Shown: positions 35,086-43,484 of the stretch, one piece after another
Numbering within the stretch: the first letter of the stretch is position 1
Layout: every line of letters begins with the position of its first letter
Source of the DNA: an uncultured Opitutaceae bacterium
GTDB lineage: Bacteria > Verrucomicrobiota > Verrucomicrobiia > Opitutales > Opitutaceae
NCBI GenBank assembly: GCA_903891325.1
Contig: CAITEC010000068.1
Location: 1-43,626 of the forward strand
Length of the DNA: 43,626 nucleotides
Reading direction: 5' to 3'
Notes under the pieces: generated by a model
Seen by the model: only the letters and a program-made list of their open reading frames with translations
What the model was told of the DNA's origin: nothing
Databases searched by the model: none
Made by a program: the position numbers and the translations under genes

Positions 35086-37023
35086 ATGAGGCTCTATTCC
35101 GGTACGGCCACAGAATTCACGGAAGACGCAGCCCACAATCGAATCGCTGATAAACTTCGATCGGCATTCAAGGCGAGTTTTAGATACGAACCCGGTCCGG
35201 CCGAGGTCAATTCATGGCGCAATTCTTTGCGCGCAATGGCCATGGTTTTCGAGCGCGCGCACCTCAAAGACAACGGAGTGCTCCTGGAATATCAACTTCC
35301 AGCGATGTCACGGAGGCTCGATTGCATGATTACCGGGCGCAATCGCGAAAAATCCGCACAAGCCGTCATTGTTGAATTAAAGCAATGGGAGAAATGTGAA
35401 GAAGCCGAAGGAGAGAGCATTCTCACGTTCACTGGCGGGGCGAAACGTGACGTCTTGCATCCATCCGTTCAGGTTGGCGGATACCGAAATTATCTCGCGG
35501 ACTCCCATACTGCTTTTGACTTCGATACTGATCCCATTGGCCTCGCAGCGTGCGCTTTCCTGCATAATTACTCCTTTAACGAAAACGACCCCCTCCTAGC
35601 GCCAAAATTTGAACCATGGGTTAAGGACTTTCCGATATTCTCCCAGGACGATACGGAGAAATTGATTGAGGACTTAAACAGTCGGCTTGGAGCAGGTGAT
35701 GGAATGCCACTCCTGGACCGAGTCGAGCGCAGCAAGTACAAGCCCAGCCGAAAGCTGCTCGAGCATGTAGCGCAAATGATAGACGGGCGTCCTGAATATG
35801 TGCTGCTTGACGAGCAACTGATTGCGTTCGACAGGGTACTTTCTGCGGCAAGGGCAGCCAAGAAGAGCCGACGAAAGAGCGTTATCCTTGTGATCGGGGG
35901 GCCTGGAACCGGAAAATCCGTGATCGCCCTAAATTTGGTCGCAAAGTTGGCGAGCGAAGGAATCTCAAGTCACTACGCGACGGGATCGAGCGCGTTCACC
36001 CAAACGCTTCGAAAAATCGTTGGGCAAAGGGCTAGCTCGCTGTTCCACTACTTCAACAGCTACTCGGATATGGAGGCGGAGGCGCTAAATGTCGTCATTT
36101 GCGACGAAGCCCATCGGCTGCGTAAAACCAGCTCGAATCGGTATACGCCTGCAGCTAGGAGAACCGGAAAGGCCCAAATTCAAGAGCTGATCGACGTGGC
36201 CCAAACGGCCGTTTTCTTTATCGACGATCGGCAGCTCGTGCGCCCGGACGAGATCGGCTCGACCGCCCTTATTCGCGCTGCCTCCAAGGAGAACAAGGCG
36301 GAATTCCATGAAATCAAGCTTGAGGCACAATTCAGATGTTCTGGCTCCGATGCCTTCATTCAATGGATCGACAACACTCTCGAACTCGATCGCACCCCGA
36401 CAGTTCTGTGGAATTTAGGAGATCCGTTCGAGTTTCGCATCGTCGATTCGCCGGAATCCCTTGATGAATCAATTCGATCGAGATTGGCCGGCGGATTCAA
36501 AGCGCGGCTAACAGCAGGTTTTTGTTGGCCATGGTCGAATCCTGCGGCAGATGGAACGCTGGTTCAGGATGTGAATCTGGGTGCCTTCAGGAGACCTTGG
36601 AACGCTAAACCGGATGCCAGTGGTTTGGCGAAAGGCATCCCGAAGGCGCCTCTATGGGCCTACAGCAATGGCGGAGAGGACCAGATCGGGTGCATCTACA
36701 CGGCCCAGGGATTTGAATTTGACTACGTCGGTGTAATTTTTGGCACAGACTTGGTTTACCGCAGTGGGCGAGGGTGGGTCGGCCAGCGCGAGAATTCATG
36801 CGATGGCCCAGTGAAACGAGGCGGCGATCGCTTTGCCGAACTGGTCAAGAACACCTACCGGGTGTTGCTTACGCGCGGATTGAAGGGCTGCTATGTCTTT
36901 TTCCAAGACAAGGAGACGGAAATCTTCTTCAGGAGCCGCACTGAAAGTCTGCGGGGAGGATATTCAGAATCGTCAGATGACTCCGGACTAAATGCTGCTG
37001 AAGATCCTCCGGATCGAAAATGA
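35086..37023 (+). CDS. PD-(D/E)XK nuclease-DUF2075 SF1 helicase fusion
   Basis: A 645-residue protein. Residues 60-100 contain a restriction-nuclease-like core: E69, D79 (RRLDCMITG) and E97-L-K99 (AVIVELKQW). From about 260 follows a DUF2075 (schlafen-group-3-like) superfamily 1 helicase: Walker A GGPGTGKS (271-278), Walker B VVICDEAHR (337-344), the FFIDDRQ motif, the LEAQFRC motif (412-418), and IYTAQGFEFDYVGV with NTYRVLLTRG near the C-terminus. The combination suggests a DNA- or RNA-cleaving, ATP-driven enzyme. It overlaps the following HNH endonuclease gene by 4 nt (ATGA), so the two proteins probably work together, most likely in defence. Confidence 0.82.
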   Translation: MRLYSGTATEFTEDAAHNRIADKLRSAFKASFRYEPGPAEVNSWRNSLRAMAMVFERAHLKDNGVLLEYQLPAMSRRLDCMITGRNREKSAQAVIVELKQWEKCEEAEGESILTFTGGAKRDVLHPSVQVGGYRNYLADSHTAFDFDTDPIGLAACAFLHNYSFNENDPLLAPKFEPWVKDFPIFSQDDTEKLIEDLNSRLGAGDGMPLLDRVERSKYKPSRKLLEHVAQMIDGRPEYVLLDEQLIAFDRVLSAARAAKKSRRKSVILVIGGPGTGKSVIALNLVAKLASEGISSHYATGSSAFTQTLRKIVGQRASSLFHYFNSYSDMEAEALNVVICDEAHRLRKTSSNRYTPAARRTGKAQIQELIDVAQTAVFFIDDRQLVRPDEIGSTALIRAASKENKAEFHEIKLEAQFRCSGSDAFIQWIDNTLELDRTPTVLWNLGDPFEFRIVDSPESLDESIRSRLAGGFKARLTAGFCWPWSNPAADGTLVQDVNLGAFRRPWNAKPDASGLAKGIPKAPLWAYSNGGEDQIGCIYTAQGFEFDYVGVIFGTDLVYRSGRGWVGQRENSCDGPVKRGGDRFAELVKNTYRVLLTRGLKGCYVFFQDKETEIFFRSRTESLRGGYSESSDDSGLNAAEDPPDRK

Positions 37024-37931
37024 AACTCTTCGTTGGTGTAACAAATAACGAGTGGTTCCGATTTCTCGCCAATCAAGAGCCGGATGAAGTGAACTTCTGG
37101 CGCCCACGCAGTCAGATGGAGTTTAGGGCACTCAAGCCCGGTGACCTATTTCTTTTCAAGTTGCACTCGCCACTCGATTTTATCGCTGGTGGCGGAGTAT
37201 TTGTTCGGCATACCTTCCTTCCACTGGCGCTCGCGTGGCAGGCATTCGGAGAAAAAAACGGTGTGCCTGACTACGATACCTTCGAGCGCCGAATACTTGA
37301 GCACCGGTCACCTGCCGAGCTGCACCAGCAACTAGGCTGCACGATCCTTGTCGAACCGTTCTTTTGGCCGCGCGATGCCTGGATTCCGATCCCAAAGGAT
37401 TGGAGCAAAAATATCGTCACAGGCAAAGGGTACCCGGTTAGCTCTCCATCAGGCGCGGCACTTTGGGCAGAGGTGCAGGCTCGCCTTTCTCGCGAGACAA
37501 TACTGCCTACCAGCACCGCCGAAGGCACCAATCGATTTGGTGCACCAATCACGGTTAGGCCTCGGTTGGGCCAAGGGGCGTTTCGCGTAGAGGTCACCGA
37601 CGCGTATGCCCGGCAATGTGCAATTACCGGTGAAAAGACCCTGCCCGCTCTCGAAGCGGGCCATATTCGTCCTTATGCCAAAAATGGACCACACGAAATT
37701 CGTAATGGCCTACTCCTCCGGTCGGACCTGCATAACCTCTTTGATTTGGGGTACCTTACCGTGACATTTGACTACCGGGTTAAGGTTAGCCGGCGAATTC
37801 GAGATGAATTTCAAAATGGACGGCACTACTATGCCTTAGATGACCAGCCGTTGGCTGTCCTACCTCGCGGAGAGGAATTTCGGCCGGCGGCGGAGTTTCT
37901 TGAATGGCACCACAGTATCTTCAATGGGTGA
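37020..37931 (+). CDS. HNH endonuclease with PUA/EVE-like N-terminal domain
   Basis: The protein has 303 residues. The C-terminal part is an HNH nuclease of the predicted-restriction-enzyme type (COG3440): CAITGEK, H215 (AGHIRPYA), N229 (IRNGLLL) and H238 (DLHNLFDLG). The N-terminal 130 residues (VTNNEWFRFL, MEFRALKPGDLFLFKLHSP, IAGGGVF) have the strand pattern of EVE/PUA-like domains, which read modified bases in type IV restriction enzymes; this is a resemblance, not a firm domain call. Coupled by ATGA to the nuclease-helicase gene. Likely recognises and cuts modified or foreign DNA. Confidence 0.8.
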   Translation: MKLFVGVTNNEWFRFLANQEPDEVNFWRPRSQMEFRALKPGDLFLFKLHSPLDFIAGGGVFVRHTFLPLALAWQAFGEKNGVPDYDTFERRILEHRSPAELHQQLGCTILVEPFFWPRDAWIPIPKDWSKNIVTGKGYPVSSPSGAALWAEVQARLSRETILPTSTAEGTNRFGAPITVRPRLGQGAFRVEVTDAYARQCAITGEKTLPALEAGHIRPYAKNGPHEIRNGLLLRSDLHNLFDLGYLTVTFDYRVKVSRRIRDEFQNGRHYYALDDQPLAVLPRGEEFRPAAEFLEWHHSIFNG

Positions 37932-37938
37932 CTCAAAA

Positions 37939-38673
37939 TCACCCGGAAAATGATGCGCGATGCTTGGCGAGATACTCTTCGTTTGGCCTGAGTTTAGCCT
38001 GGGAATGGAAAAACAGGGGGCGCCCATGGCGGGTTGCCAGATTTTGACTATCGGGACTCCAGTCCGAATAACCGCGCTTGGATACGACGATTCGAAGCTC
38101 CTCGTCGACGGTCCAGAGGAATTCGTCAAATGTCCAATGAGCGTCCGGGGTAAGGGCGAGCCCATTTCGAGGATCATTACTTCGGCTGGTTGAAAACGGC
38201 GCAATATGTGCAGCCTCCACTATGGTCGCGCCGGTCGTGGTCGTCAGAGTGTACCCGGTGAGGGCGCACGTGTAGAGGTATTCAGTGATGACCTGAATTC
38301 TAAAACGGGCGTCCCGGCCGGTGGCGGCTCCATATGCGGCGGCCTCCTCTTCGAGTGTTGCTTTCAACGCACCATCGTCGGGCTTTGTACCGTAAAGAGC
38401 GTAAAGCCCGGCTTGCTCCTCAGCTGGAAACCAGGTTTGGATCAGGACATGGCGCGCCAGATCCCGAAAGATTGGTGACGCGATTTGAGCCGTAAAGTCA
38501 GGGTTTAGTTCGATCGCGACGGTGGAGCGGGGGTCTTTTGCAGGTATACGGTTGACTTGTAGCGGCTTCCAGAAACCTTGCGACGACAGGTGATAGAAGG
38601 GGAGGCTGACATCCGGTTTTGTGGTCCAGCGGCGGACGACAATCGCCCAGGACTCAAGGAACTTGAGTTGAGA
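37939..38673 (-). pseudogene. HNH endonuclease lacking its N-terminus
   Basis: The frame is open from 38673 to 37939 but has no proper start at its beginning. It encodes most of a COG3440-type HNH nuclease: LKFLESWAIVVRRWTTKPD, the QGFWKPL region, then CALTGYTLTT, H in VEAAHIAPFS, NDPRNGLALT and the catalytic histidine in DAHWTFDEF. The first part of the gene has been replaced by an EEP-nuclease fragment. A shorter product from ATG 38367 could be made and would keep the HNH motif, so residual activity is not excluded. It converges on the intact HNH gene, 7 bp away. Confidence 0.75.
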
Positions 38674-39071
38674 TCACCAACAATGGCATACCGGTCTCCA
38701 GCCAAGAAACCCGCAAAGTGATCAAGGGCGGTGTTCAGCAACTTGCTGTAGCAGGAGCCTGCCGGGTATTGAACCGGCCAAGCGGCCAAGAGGTTCATTA
38801 AGACCGCTCCTTTTATGGCGAAGCCGCCGAACAGGGTGGGCGCCCCCGAATTGAGGTCCGAAGGTGTGAGCGAATACCCATTCCTTGCGATGATGCCCAA
38901 TCCAGGATTGTTACGGCCTATCCAAGCGATGTGTCTCAGCTCCTCAGTTACGGGTCTCGCAACCTCGGATAATACTACGACGTCTGCCCCCTCAGCAAAA
39001 AGAAACTCGGCATCCTCGAGAAAGGTGCGCTTGTGGGCGTTATAGTTGGCGTTCCATGAGATGATGCGCAT
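38664..39071 (-). pseudogene. endonuclease/exonuclease/phosphatase (EEP) family fragment
   Basis: From ATG 39071 the frame encodes an EEP/DNase I-like N-terminal half: MRIISWNANYN, then FLFAEGADVVVLSEVARP with the metal-binding glutamate, a central IGRNNPGLGIIARNGYS and AIVGDLNSS. Homology ends at the GDLN motif, exactly where the HNH frame opens; the remaining frame (to 38505) is out-of-register HNH sequence. The catalytic C-terminal SxH histidine is therefore missing and the protein should be inactive. Confidence 0.75.
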
Positions 39072-39296
39072 CCGGAATCGGGGTAGAGTTAATTATGTTC
39101 GTCGGCAAGTCGACGTTTTGCAACCGCCGGGCCGTTGCTTTGGGCGGAGATGGGTCCAGAAAGCTGAAGTGCTGAGGGAGTTTCTTCCGACTTTCCTGTT
39201 GCCCTCGAGCGGGGCGTCACAGTGCTGGCCCATCAAGAAGCAGAGGTGTACGAAGACCTCTGGCCTAACCGGCAATTTTAGCCGCTTTCATTCATA

Positions 39297-39313
39297 ATTA
39301 CGCTTGACGTAAT
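39297..39313 (+). promoter_or_regulatory. palindromic operator upstream of higBA
   Basis: ATTACG-cttga-CGTAAT is a perfect 6-bp inverted repeat with a 5-bp spacer, ending 18 bp before the toxin start. It fits a HigA dimer site for autorepression of the higBA promoter. Confidence 0.55.
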
Positions 39314-39331
39314 AGCGCTTAGGGTTAGTTT

Positions 39332-39619
39332 TTGAAGGTGATCAAGAGTTTCGCCGACTCCGAGGCGGAGAAGATATTCGCCGGGATATCGTCACGCCGA
39401 TTGCCACCTGACATTCAGCGAGCAGCCCGTAGAAAACTTCTCCAACTCGACGCCGCCGATCGGCTTGATATCATGCGTTTGCCACCAGGAAACCGCCTCG
39501 AGGCGCTCAAAGGTGGCCGGCGAGGTCGGTACAGTATTCGAATAAATGACCAATGGCGCATTTGCTTTCGTTGGCACGAACAGGATGCGCTAGCGGTCGA
39601 AATCGTGGATTACCATTAA
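39332..39619 (+). CDS. higB: HigB/RelE-type toxin
   Basis: A 95-residue ParE/RelE-superfamily mRNA interferase. The conserved core (YSIRINDQWRICFRW, then AVEIVDYH) is that of HigB/GraT. TTG 39332 has an AGGG 7 nt upstream; GTG 39338 would give the typical family start MIKSF but with a worse ribosome-site spacing. Toxin precedes antitoxin, which is the standard higBA order. Gap to higA is 6 bp. Confidence 0.88.
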   Translation: MKVIKSFADSEAEKIFAGISSRRLPPDIQRAARRKLLQLDAADRLDIMRLPPGNRLEALKGGRRGRYSIRINDQWRICFRWHEQDALAVEIVDYH

Positions 39620-39625
39620 ACTTCT

Positions 39626-39931
39626 ATGAAGACCAAAGCTCCGGATCTTGCAAATATCACGCCTGGCGAAATTTTGGCTGAAGAGTGGATCAAACCCAAT
39701 CATCTCACCTACAGAGCGGTTAGCCTGCGCACGGGTATCCCGGCTTCCCGGTTGACGGAGATTATCAAGGGTCGGCGAGCCGTTACTGCGGATACGGCGC
39801 TGCGGCTCGGCCGCTTCTTTGGAACCGGCGAACGATTTTGGCTTAATCTTCAGCAGGCCTATGACGTTGAACAGGCCAAAGCCGGCCTCGGACAACGCCT
39901 ATCCCGAGAAGTCGAACCGCTGGTGGCATAA
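39626..39931 (+). CDS. higA: HigA antitoxin
   Basis: A 101-residue XRE antitoxin of the HigA/GraA type: N-terminal PGEILAEEWIKP and helix-turn-helix VSLRTGIPASRLTEIIKGRR. It binds HigB and represses the operon. Length and the RLGRFFGTGERFWLNLQQAYD end are typical, so the module looks functional. Confidence 0.92.
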   Translation: MKTKAPDLANITPGEILAEEWIKPNHLTYRAVSLRTGIPASRLTEIIKGRRAVTADTALRLGRFFGTGERFWLNLQQAYDVEQAKAGLGQRLSREVEPLVA

Positions 39932-40016
39932 TCGACCGACAAGGAAAATAGGGGGACAGGCTATCTATCCAGCCCCGCCAATCCCATCGCCCATACATTC
40001 CGAGGAGTAATTACCG

Positions 40017-40337
40017 ATGCATAGGAGAACGACAGCCGATGCCCTGAAGATTCTGGCTCAAATCGCGGGCAACGATCCTGCCCGCCAACAGCGATTTGAA
40101 GAGGAAGTCGCCAACCGGGAAATTGCTTCGCAGATCCGCAGCCTGAGGCAGAAGGCCGGCCTATCGCAGGCGGCCTTGGCACGCCGGATTGGAACCCAGC
40201 AGTCGGTCATTTCACGGCTGGAGGATGCCGATTATGAGGGGCACTCCCTTGCAATGCTCAACCGAATCGCAACTGCGCTAAAGCAAAGGGTTGAAATCCG
40301 TTTTGTTCCTCTTACCCGACGCCGGAAGGCGGCTTGA
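40017..40337 (+). CDS. orphan XRE-family regulator
   Basis: A 106-residue protein with a helix-turn-helix near residues 39-92 (IRSLRQKAGLSQAALARRIGTQQSVISRLEDADY). It resembles antitoxins that pair with RelE-like (Gp49) toxins, but no toxin is adjacent. A strong ribosome binding site AGGAG at 40003-40007 lies 9 nt before the ATG. It could be the surviving half of a toxin-antitoxin pair, or regulate the neighbouring higBA. Confidence 0.75.
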   Translation: MHRRTTADALKILAQIAGNDPARQQRFEEEVANREIASQIRSLRQKAGLSQAALARRIGTQQSVISRLEDADYEGHSLAMLNRIATALKQRVEIRFVPLTRRRKAA

Positions 40338-40415
40338 TCGCGGCAATCGCCGAAAGGGTCGTGTTCCCAGACGTTACCACCTGCCCGCCGCCCAAAGGCT
40401 CTGCGGTGTGGTGAA

Positions 40416-41573
40416 TTATAACTCCCGGAGGAGCGTCCCGAGGTCGACCGTTTGAACGCCGGGTGCCAAGGTGGTGATTCCGGCCGGCGTTCTCGACTTC
40501 CGATGCACCAGCCACATTTCTGCGCGGTTGCCGAGGGTTCGGCCCAGCGACTGCAGAGGCCTCGCCATGGCCGGGGTCGGCGTGCGGGTCGCCTTCACCT
40601 CCACCAACCGCAGTTTTCCATTGTCGCCGGGAATGATAAAATCCACCTCCAGGCCCTGTTCATCCCGAAAGTGGTAGAGTTCCCTTCTTCGCCCGGCGTT
40701 AATCTGGCCCTTTACGATCTCGGCGGCAACGAATCCCTCCCAGAGCGCACCGTAAAAAGGAGAGCGCTCGAGTTCAGAACGCGATCGCAAACCGAGGAGA
40801 TGGGAAGCGAGCCCCGAATCGAGCCAATAAAGCCGGGGTGACTTGAGCAGCCGTTTGCCGAAGTTTTCAAAATAGGGCGGAATCAGCGCCAGGAGTCCCG
40901 TTGTCTCCAGGACCCCAAGCCATTGCCCGATCGTCGGGACAGATATGCCGAGTGGTCCGGCAAGGTCGGTCTTGTTGAGGATCTGGCCGTGCCGGCTCGC
41001 GACTAGTCCCATAAACCGGCGGAAGGTCGCCAGGTCCTTTACCTGGGTCACCGCGCGCACGTCGCGCTCCAAGTAGGTCTGAAGGTATGATGAAAACCAG
41101 AGATCGCGCGCACCCGGGCGGGCGATGACCTCCGGAAAGCCCCCCCGCCATAGATCAACCTTTGCGCTTTCCAATACGCCGAGGGGCAGCATGTGCAGAA
41201 TCGCGGCGCGGCCTGCCAGCGACTCGCTGACACCCTGCATCAACGCTGACTCCTGCGACCCGGTGAGAAACCATTGGCCGGTCTTCCTGGGCGCCGCGTC
41301 GATCCGAGTCCGAACGTAGGACAAGAGCTCCGGGGCATTTTGGACCTCATCGAGAATTACCGGGGCCTTAAGTTCGTCGAAGAAGCCCCTGGGATCGGCA
41401 CGCACACGCGCCAGGACGTCGGGATCCTCGAGGAGGCGGTAGTCCGCCGTCGGAATCAAATGCCGCAGAAGCGAGGTCTTGCCGACTCGCCTGGGCCCTG
41501 TGAGGACAACGGCGGGGAAATTCCGACGAGCCTTCAGCAAGGTGGACTCTATGGCCCTGGAAAGATACCTCAT
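40416..41573 (-). CDS. AAA_14/DUF4143 ATPase
   Basis: A 385-residue ATPase. The AAA domain has Walker A TGPRRVGKT (about 25-33) and Walker B APVILDEVQNAPELL followed by the sensor-like WFLTGSQ. After an HTH-like linker (TDLAGPLGISVPTIGQWL) the C-terminal DUF4143 domain contains a PD-(D/E)XK-like motif: FRDEQGLEVDFII then LRLVEVKAT. Members are common in accessory regions and are mostly uncharacterised. ATG 41573 gives the family start MRYLSRAIE. It is intact, unlike the related fragment near 32.9 kb. Confidence 0.88.
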   Translation of the reverse strand: MRYLSRAIESTLLKARRNFPAVVLTGPRRVGKTSLLRHLIPTADYRLLEDPDVLARVRADPRGFFDELKAPVILDEVQNAPELLSYVRTRIDAAPRKTGQWFLTGSQESALMQGVSESLAGRAAILHMLPLGVLESAKVDLWRGGFPEVIARPGARDLWFSSYLQTYLERDVRAVTQVKDLATFRRFMGLVASRHGQILNKTDLAGPLGISVPTIGQWLGVLETTGLLALIPPYFENFGKRLLKSPRLYWLDSGLASHLLGLRSRSELERSPFYGALWEGFVAAEIVKGQINAGRRRELYHFRDEQGLEVDFIIPGDNGKLRLVEVKATRTPTPAMARPLQSLGRTLGNRAEMWLVHRKSRTPAGITTLAPGVQTVDLGTLLREL

Positions 41574-41668
41574 TTGAGAAAACAAATACTACACTTTATA
41601 AAACTCAATTTAAAAGCATTCATCTGAGAGCGTCAGACCGGGGCCTCAGCAAATTGAGGTCGATTGAA

Positions 41669-41755
41669 GGGGCATGTCCCAACTTTTTAAGTCCGGGAGT
41701 TGTGCGGTTGCCTTAATGGGAGGCCAAAAAAATAAGAAGTTGGGACATGACCCCT
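41669..41755. repeat. REP-like inverted repeat pair 1
   Basis: Arms ggggcatgtcccaacttttt (from 41669) and aagaagttgggacatgacccc (to 41754) match as an imperfect inverted repeat with one mismatch and one inserted base, separated by about 40 bp. The ggggtcatgtccc head is the kind of sequence moved by REP-associated (IS200-like Y1) transposases. No transposase remains in between. Confidence 0.6.
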
Positions 41756-41800
41756 AGGATCGACTCGCACGTCGTCACCGCTCGTTTTTGGGCCGACCTA

Positions 41801-41884
41801 AGGGGTCATATCTGGACTCTGGACAAAAGGGCAGCTGGAACCTCCGACGGGCTGATTTTTGTCCAGAGTCCAGATATGACCCCT
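41801..41884. repeat. REP-like inverted repeat pair 2
   Basis: A perfect 28-bp inverted repeat (41801-41828 and 41857-41884; arm starts aggggtcatatctggactct) flanks a 28-bp spacer. It shares the ggggtcat head with pair 1. It probably represents a non-autonomous element or the collapsed ends of a lost RAYT transposon. Confidence 0.75.
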
Positions 41885-41940
41885 TTGCCTTGGTCCTTCG
41901 GTTGTTCGTACCGCCTCGGTTTCCCACTAGCGGGGCTGCA

Positions 41941-42348
41941 CGTCGTCTCGGGCACACGGACTGGTTCAAGAAACTCGGAAGGGGAGCCATAACGGCCGAG
42001 GAGATCGCGCGGACACCAGAACGGTTCGTTGTTCTGTTCAGACAGTCGATGCGGGAGGGACTCTTTGGCCGCCAGCTACCCCAACGGACGACATGCATCT
42101 TCTCATACTGGCCGGGATATCTGAGTGAGCCGAGACTTCAGCTCTTGGATCAAGAGGTCAAAGCGGCGGTCGGTCGGATGCTTAAGCGGCACGCTAGCGG
42201 ACATGCCCACCCGGACGATTTACGGCGGTTTGTCGAAGATGTGAATCCGCGCCGACTTGTGCCGGTGCACACAACCAGCCCAGAGACATGGGCGCGGTGG
42301 TGGCCGACGACGAAGATTGCCGAAGATGGTAAACCTTTGGTGCTCTGA
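41941..42348 (+). pseudogene. C-terminal remnant of an MBL-fold RNase J-like hydrolase
   Basis: The encoded segment matches the end of RNase J-type metallo-beta-lactamase proteins: IFSYWPGYL, KRHASGHAHPDDLRRF, and NPRRLVPVHTTSPE carrying the final metal-site histidine. The N-terminal hydrolase core (HxHxDH) is missing and is replaced by the REP-like repeats just upstream. An ATG in the same frame at 41788 lies in the repeat and does not restore the domain. Presumed non-functional. Confidence 0.65.
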
Positions 42349-42381
42349 GCGGCGCGGCAGTACGTGGGAAATATCCCACCG

Positions 42382-43164
42382 TTATGCGGCCGGATCAAAC
42401 GGCCAGTAACCATTGTCTCCGTGACCGCAAATATCCCACCATCTAAGATCAGACAATCCCGTGCTCGGAGTCCCGCGCACACTGGAAAACCGCACCGGAT
42501 ATCCGGCGTTGCTAAGTCTCGCAGCCAAGCTCCTTAACTTGGGAAGCGCACCTCGTGATCGTTTCGATCTGTTGAGTTTGGCCCAGAATCCCTCCGGTGC
42601 CATCACCACAACCCATATCTTTGTTGCTTGGCCGGAATCAATAGATGCCCAGGTGAGCCTAGTCGGGAGTTCAAGTTGGCCTAGGTATTCCTGATGGTTA
42701 TTGCGGATGGACACTGCATATCCGACACCCTCGATGATTGCGCGTAAAGGAGAGTCTGCCGCCCTCCCAGCCTTTAGCTCGATGATGACTGGTTCGCCTG
42801 CGGGTGACATTCCGAAAAGATCGACCTTTCCCCAACCCCTGGCAGCCCGTGCCGCTGCTAACGGCACCTGCTTGGTAAGCAGCCACGGGCACAATGCGTC
42901 CAAGAACGTTTTCTCTGTTTCGGGTCCCCATGCCGCTATGACCGTCGCCTCCAATAGCCGTTCTCCTTTGTCTCTCATCTCAGCTGCTGATATCCTACCG
43001 TTTGATCGCAACAGTTTATTGGTACGAATCTGGGCAGCTTCCCGAGTAAGCGACAGATACTTATCAAGGTGATCGCAAATTTCCGTTGCGGCTTCAGCCA
43101 TCCTGCTTCGCGTCAAACATTTGCTGTCCTTCAGCACATGAAAGCCCGCGAGATCGATTGCCAT
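42382..43164 (-). CDS. PD-(D/E)XK nuclease-like protein
   Basis: The protein has 260 residues. A restriction-like nuclease core is visible as D115 (GWGKVDLFG) and E129-L-K131 (VIIELKAGRA), followed by the helix RAIIEGVGYAVSI that completes the fold. The N-terminal 80 residues are helical and basic; the C-terminus has conserved-looking tryptophans (LRWWDICG). No family recognised. ATG 43164 is preferred to TTG 43179. A gtggga-aata-tcccac hairpin at 42364-42379 lies just past its stop. It may be an orphan restriction or DNA-repair nuclease. Confidence 0.65.
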   Translation of the reverse strand: MAIDLAGFHVLKDSKCLTRSRMAEAATEICDHLDKYLSLTREAAQIRTNKLLRSNGRISAAEMRDKGERLLEATVIAAWGPETEKTFLDALCPWLLTKQVPLAAARAARGWGKVDLFGMSPAGEPVIIELKAGRAADSPLRAIIEGVGYAVSIRNNHQEYLGQLELPTRLTWASIDSGQATKIWVVVMAPEGFWAKLNRSKRSRGALPKLRSLAARLSNAGYPVRFSSVRGTPSTGLSDLRWWDICGHGDNGYWPFDPAA

Positions 43165-43179
43165 GTGTCGATGGTTCAA

Positions 43180-43484
43180 CCTTTGAATTCCCGGAGCAAA
43201 ACTATTCCAAATACCGCACGGGGCTGTGGAGCCGATCCATGAGTTTGGGCTAGGACCACTGCAACTTTACCGACATAGGAGTCCGTGAAACGGCCTAGGT
43301 TGCTCCCGTTCACCGATCGGTAGTGGATTCGGTGATGCGCAGACCAATGCAGGCAAACATTACCGGGTTCGATTTTGACCCGAAGGGCACGGCGGCCGCC
43401 CTGATCTCACAGCGTCAGCCCTATAAGACTCGGCACAATCCGCCACCAGCCGATTCCCGTTGCTGCCATCCAGCGACCTTCAGG
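43180..43484. other. about 300 bp without a recognisable gene
   Basis: I see no convincing coding region, RNA or repeat here. It lies between the PD-(D/E)XK gene start and the transposase fragment and may include the decayed 5' part of the latter. Confidence 0.5.

Noticed and set aside
39949-39968. Possible third REP-like sequence (gggggacaggctat)
   Set aside because: Only one arm is visible and it does not match the two clear REP pairs closely enough to call.
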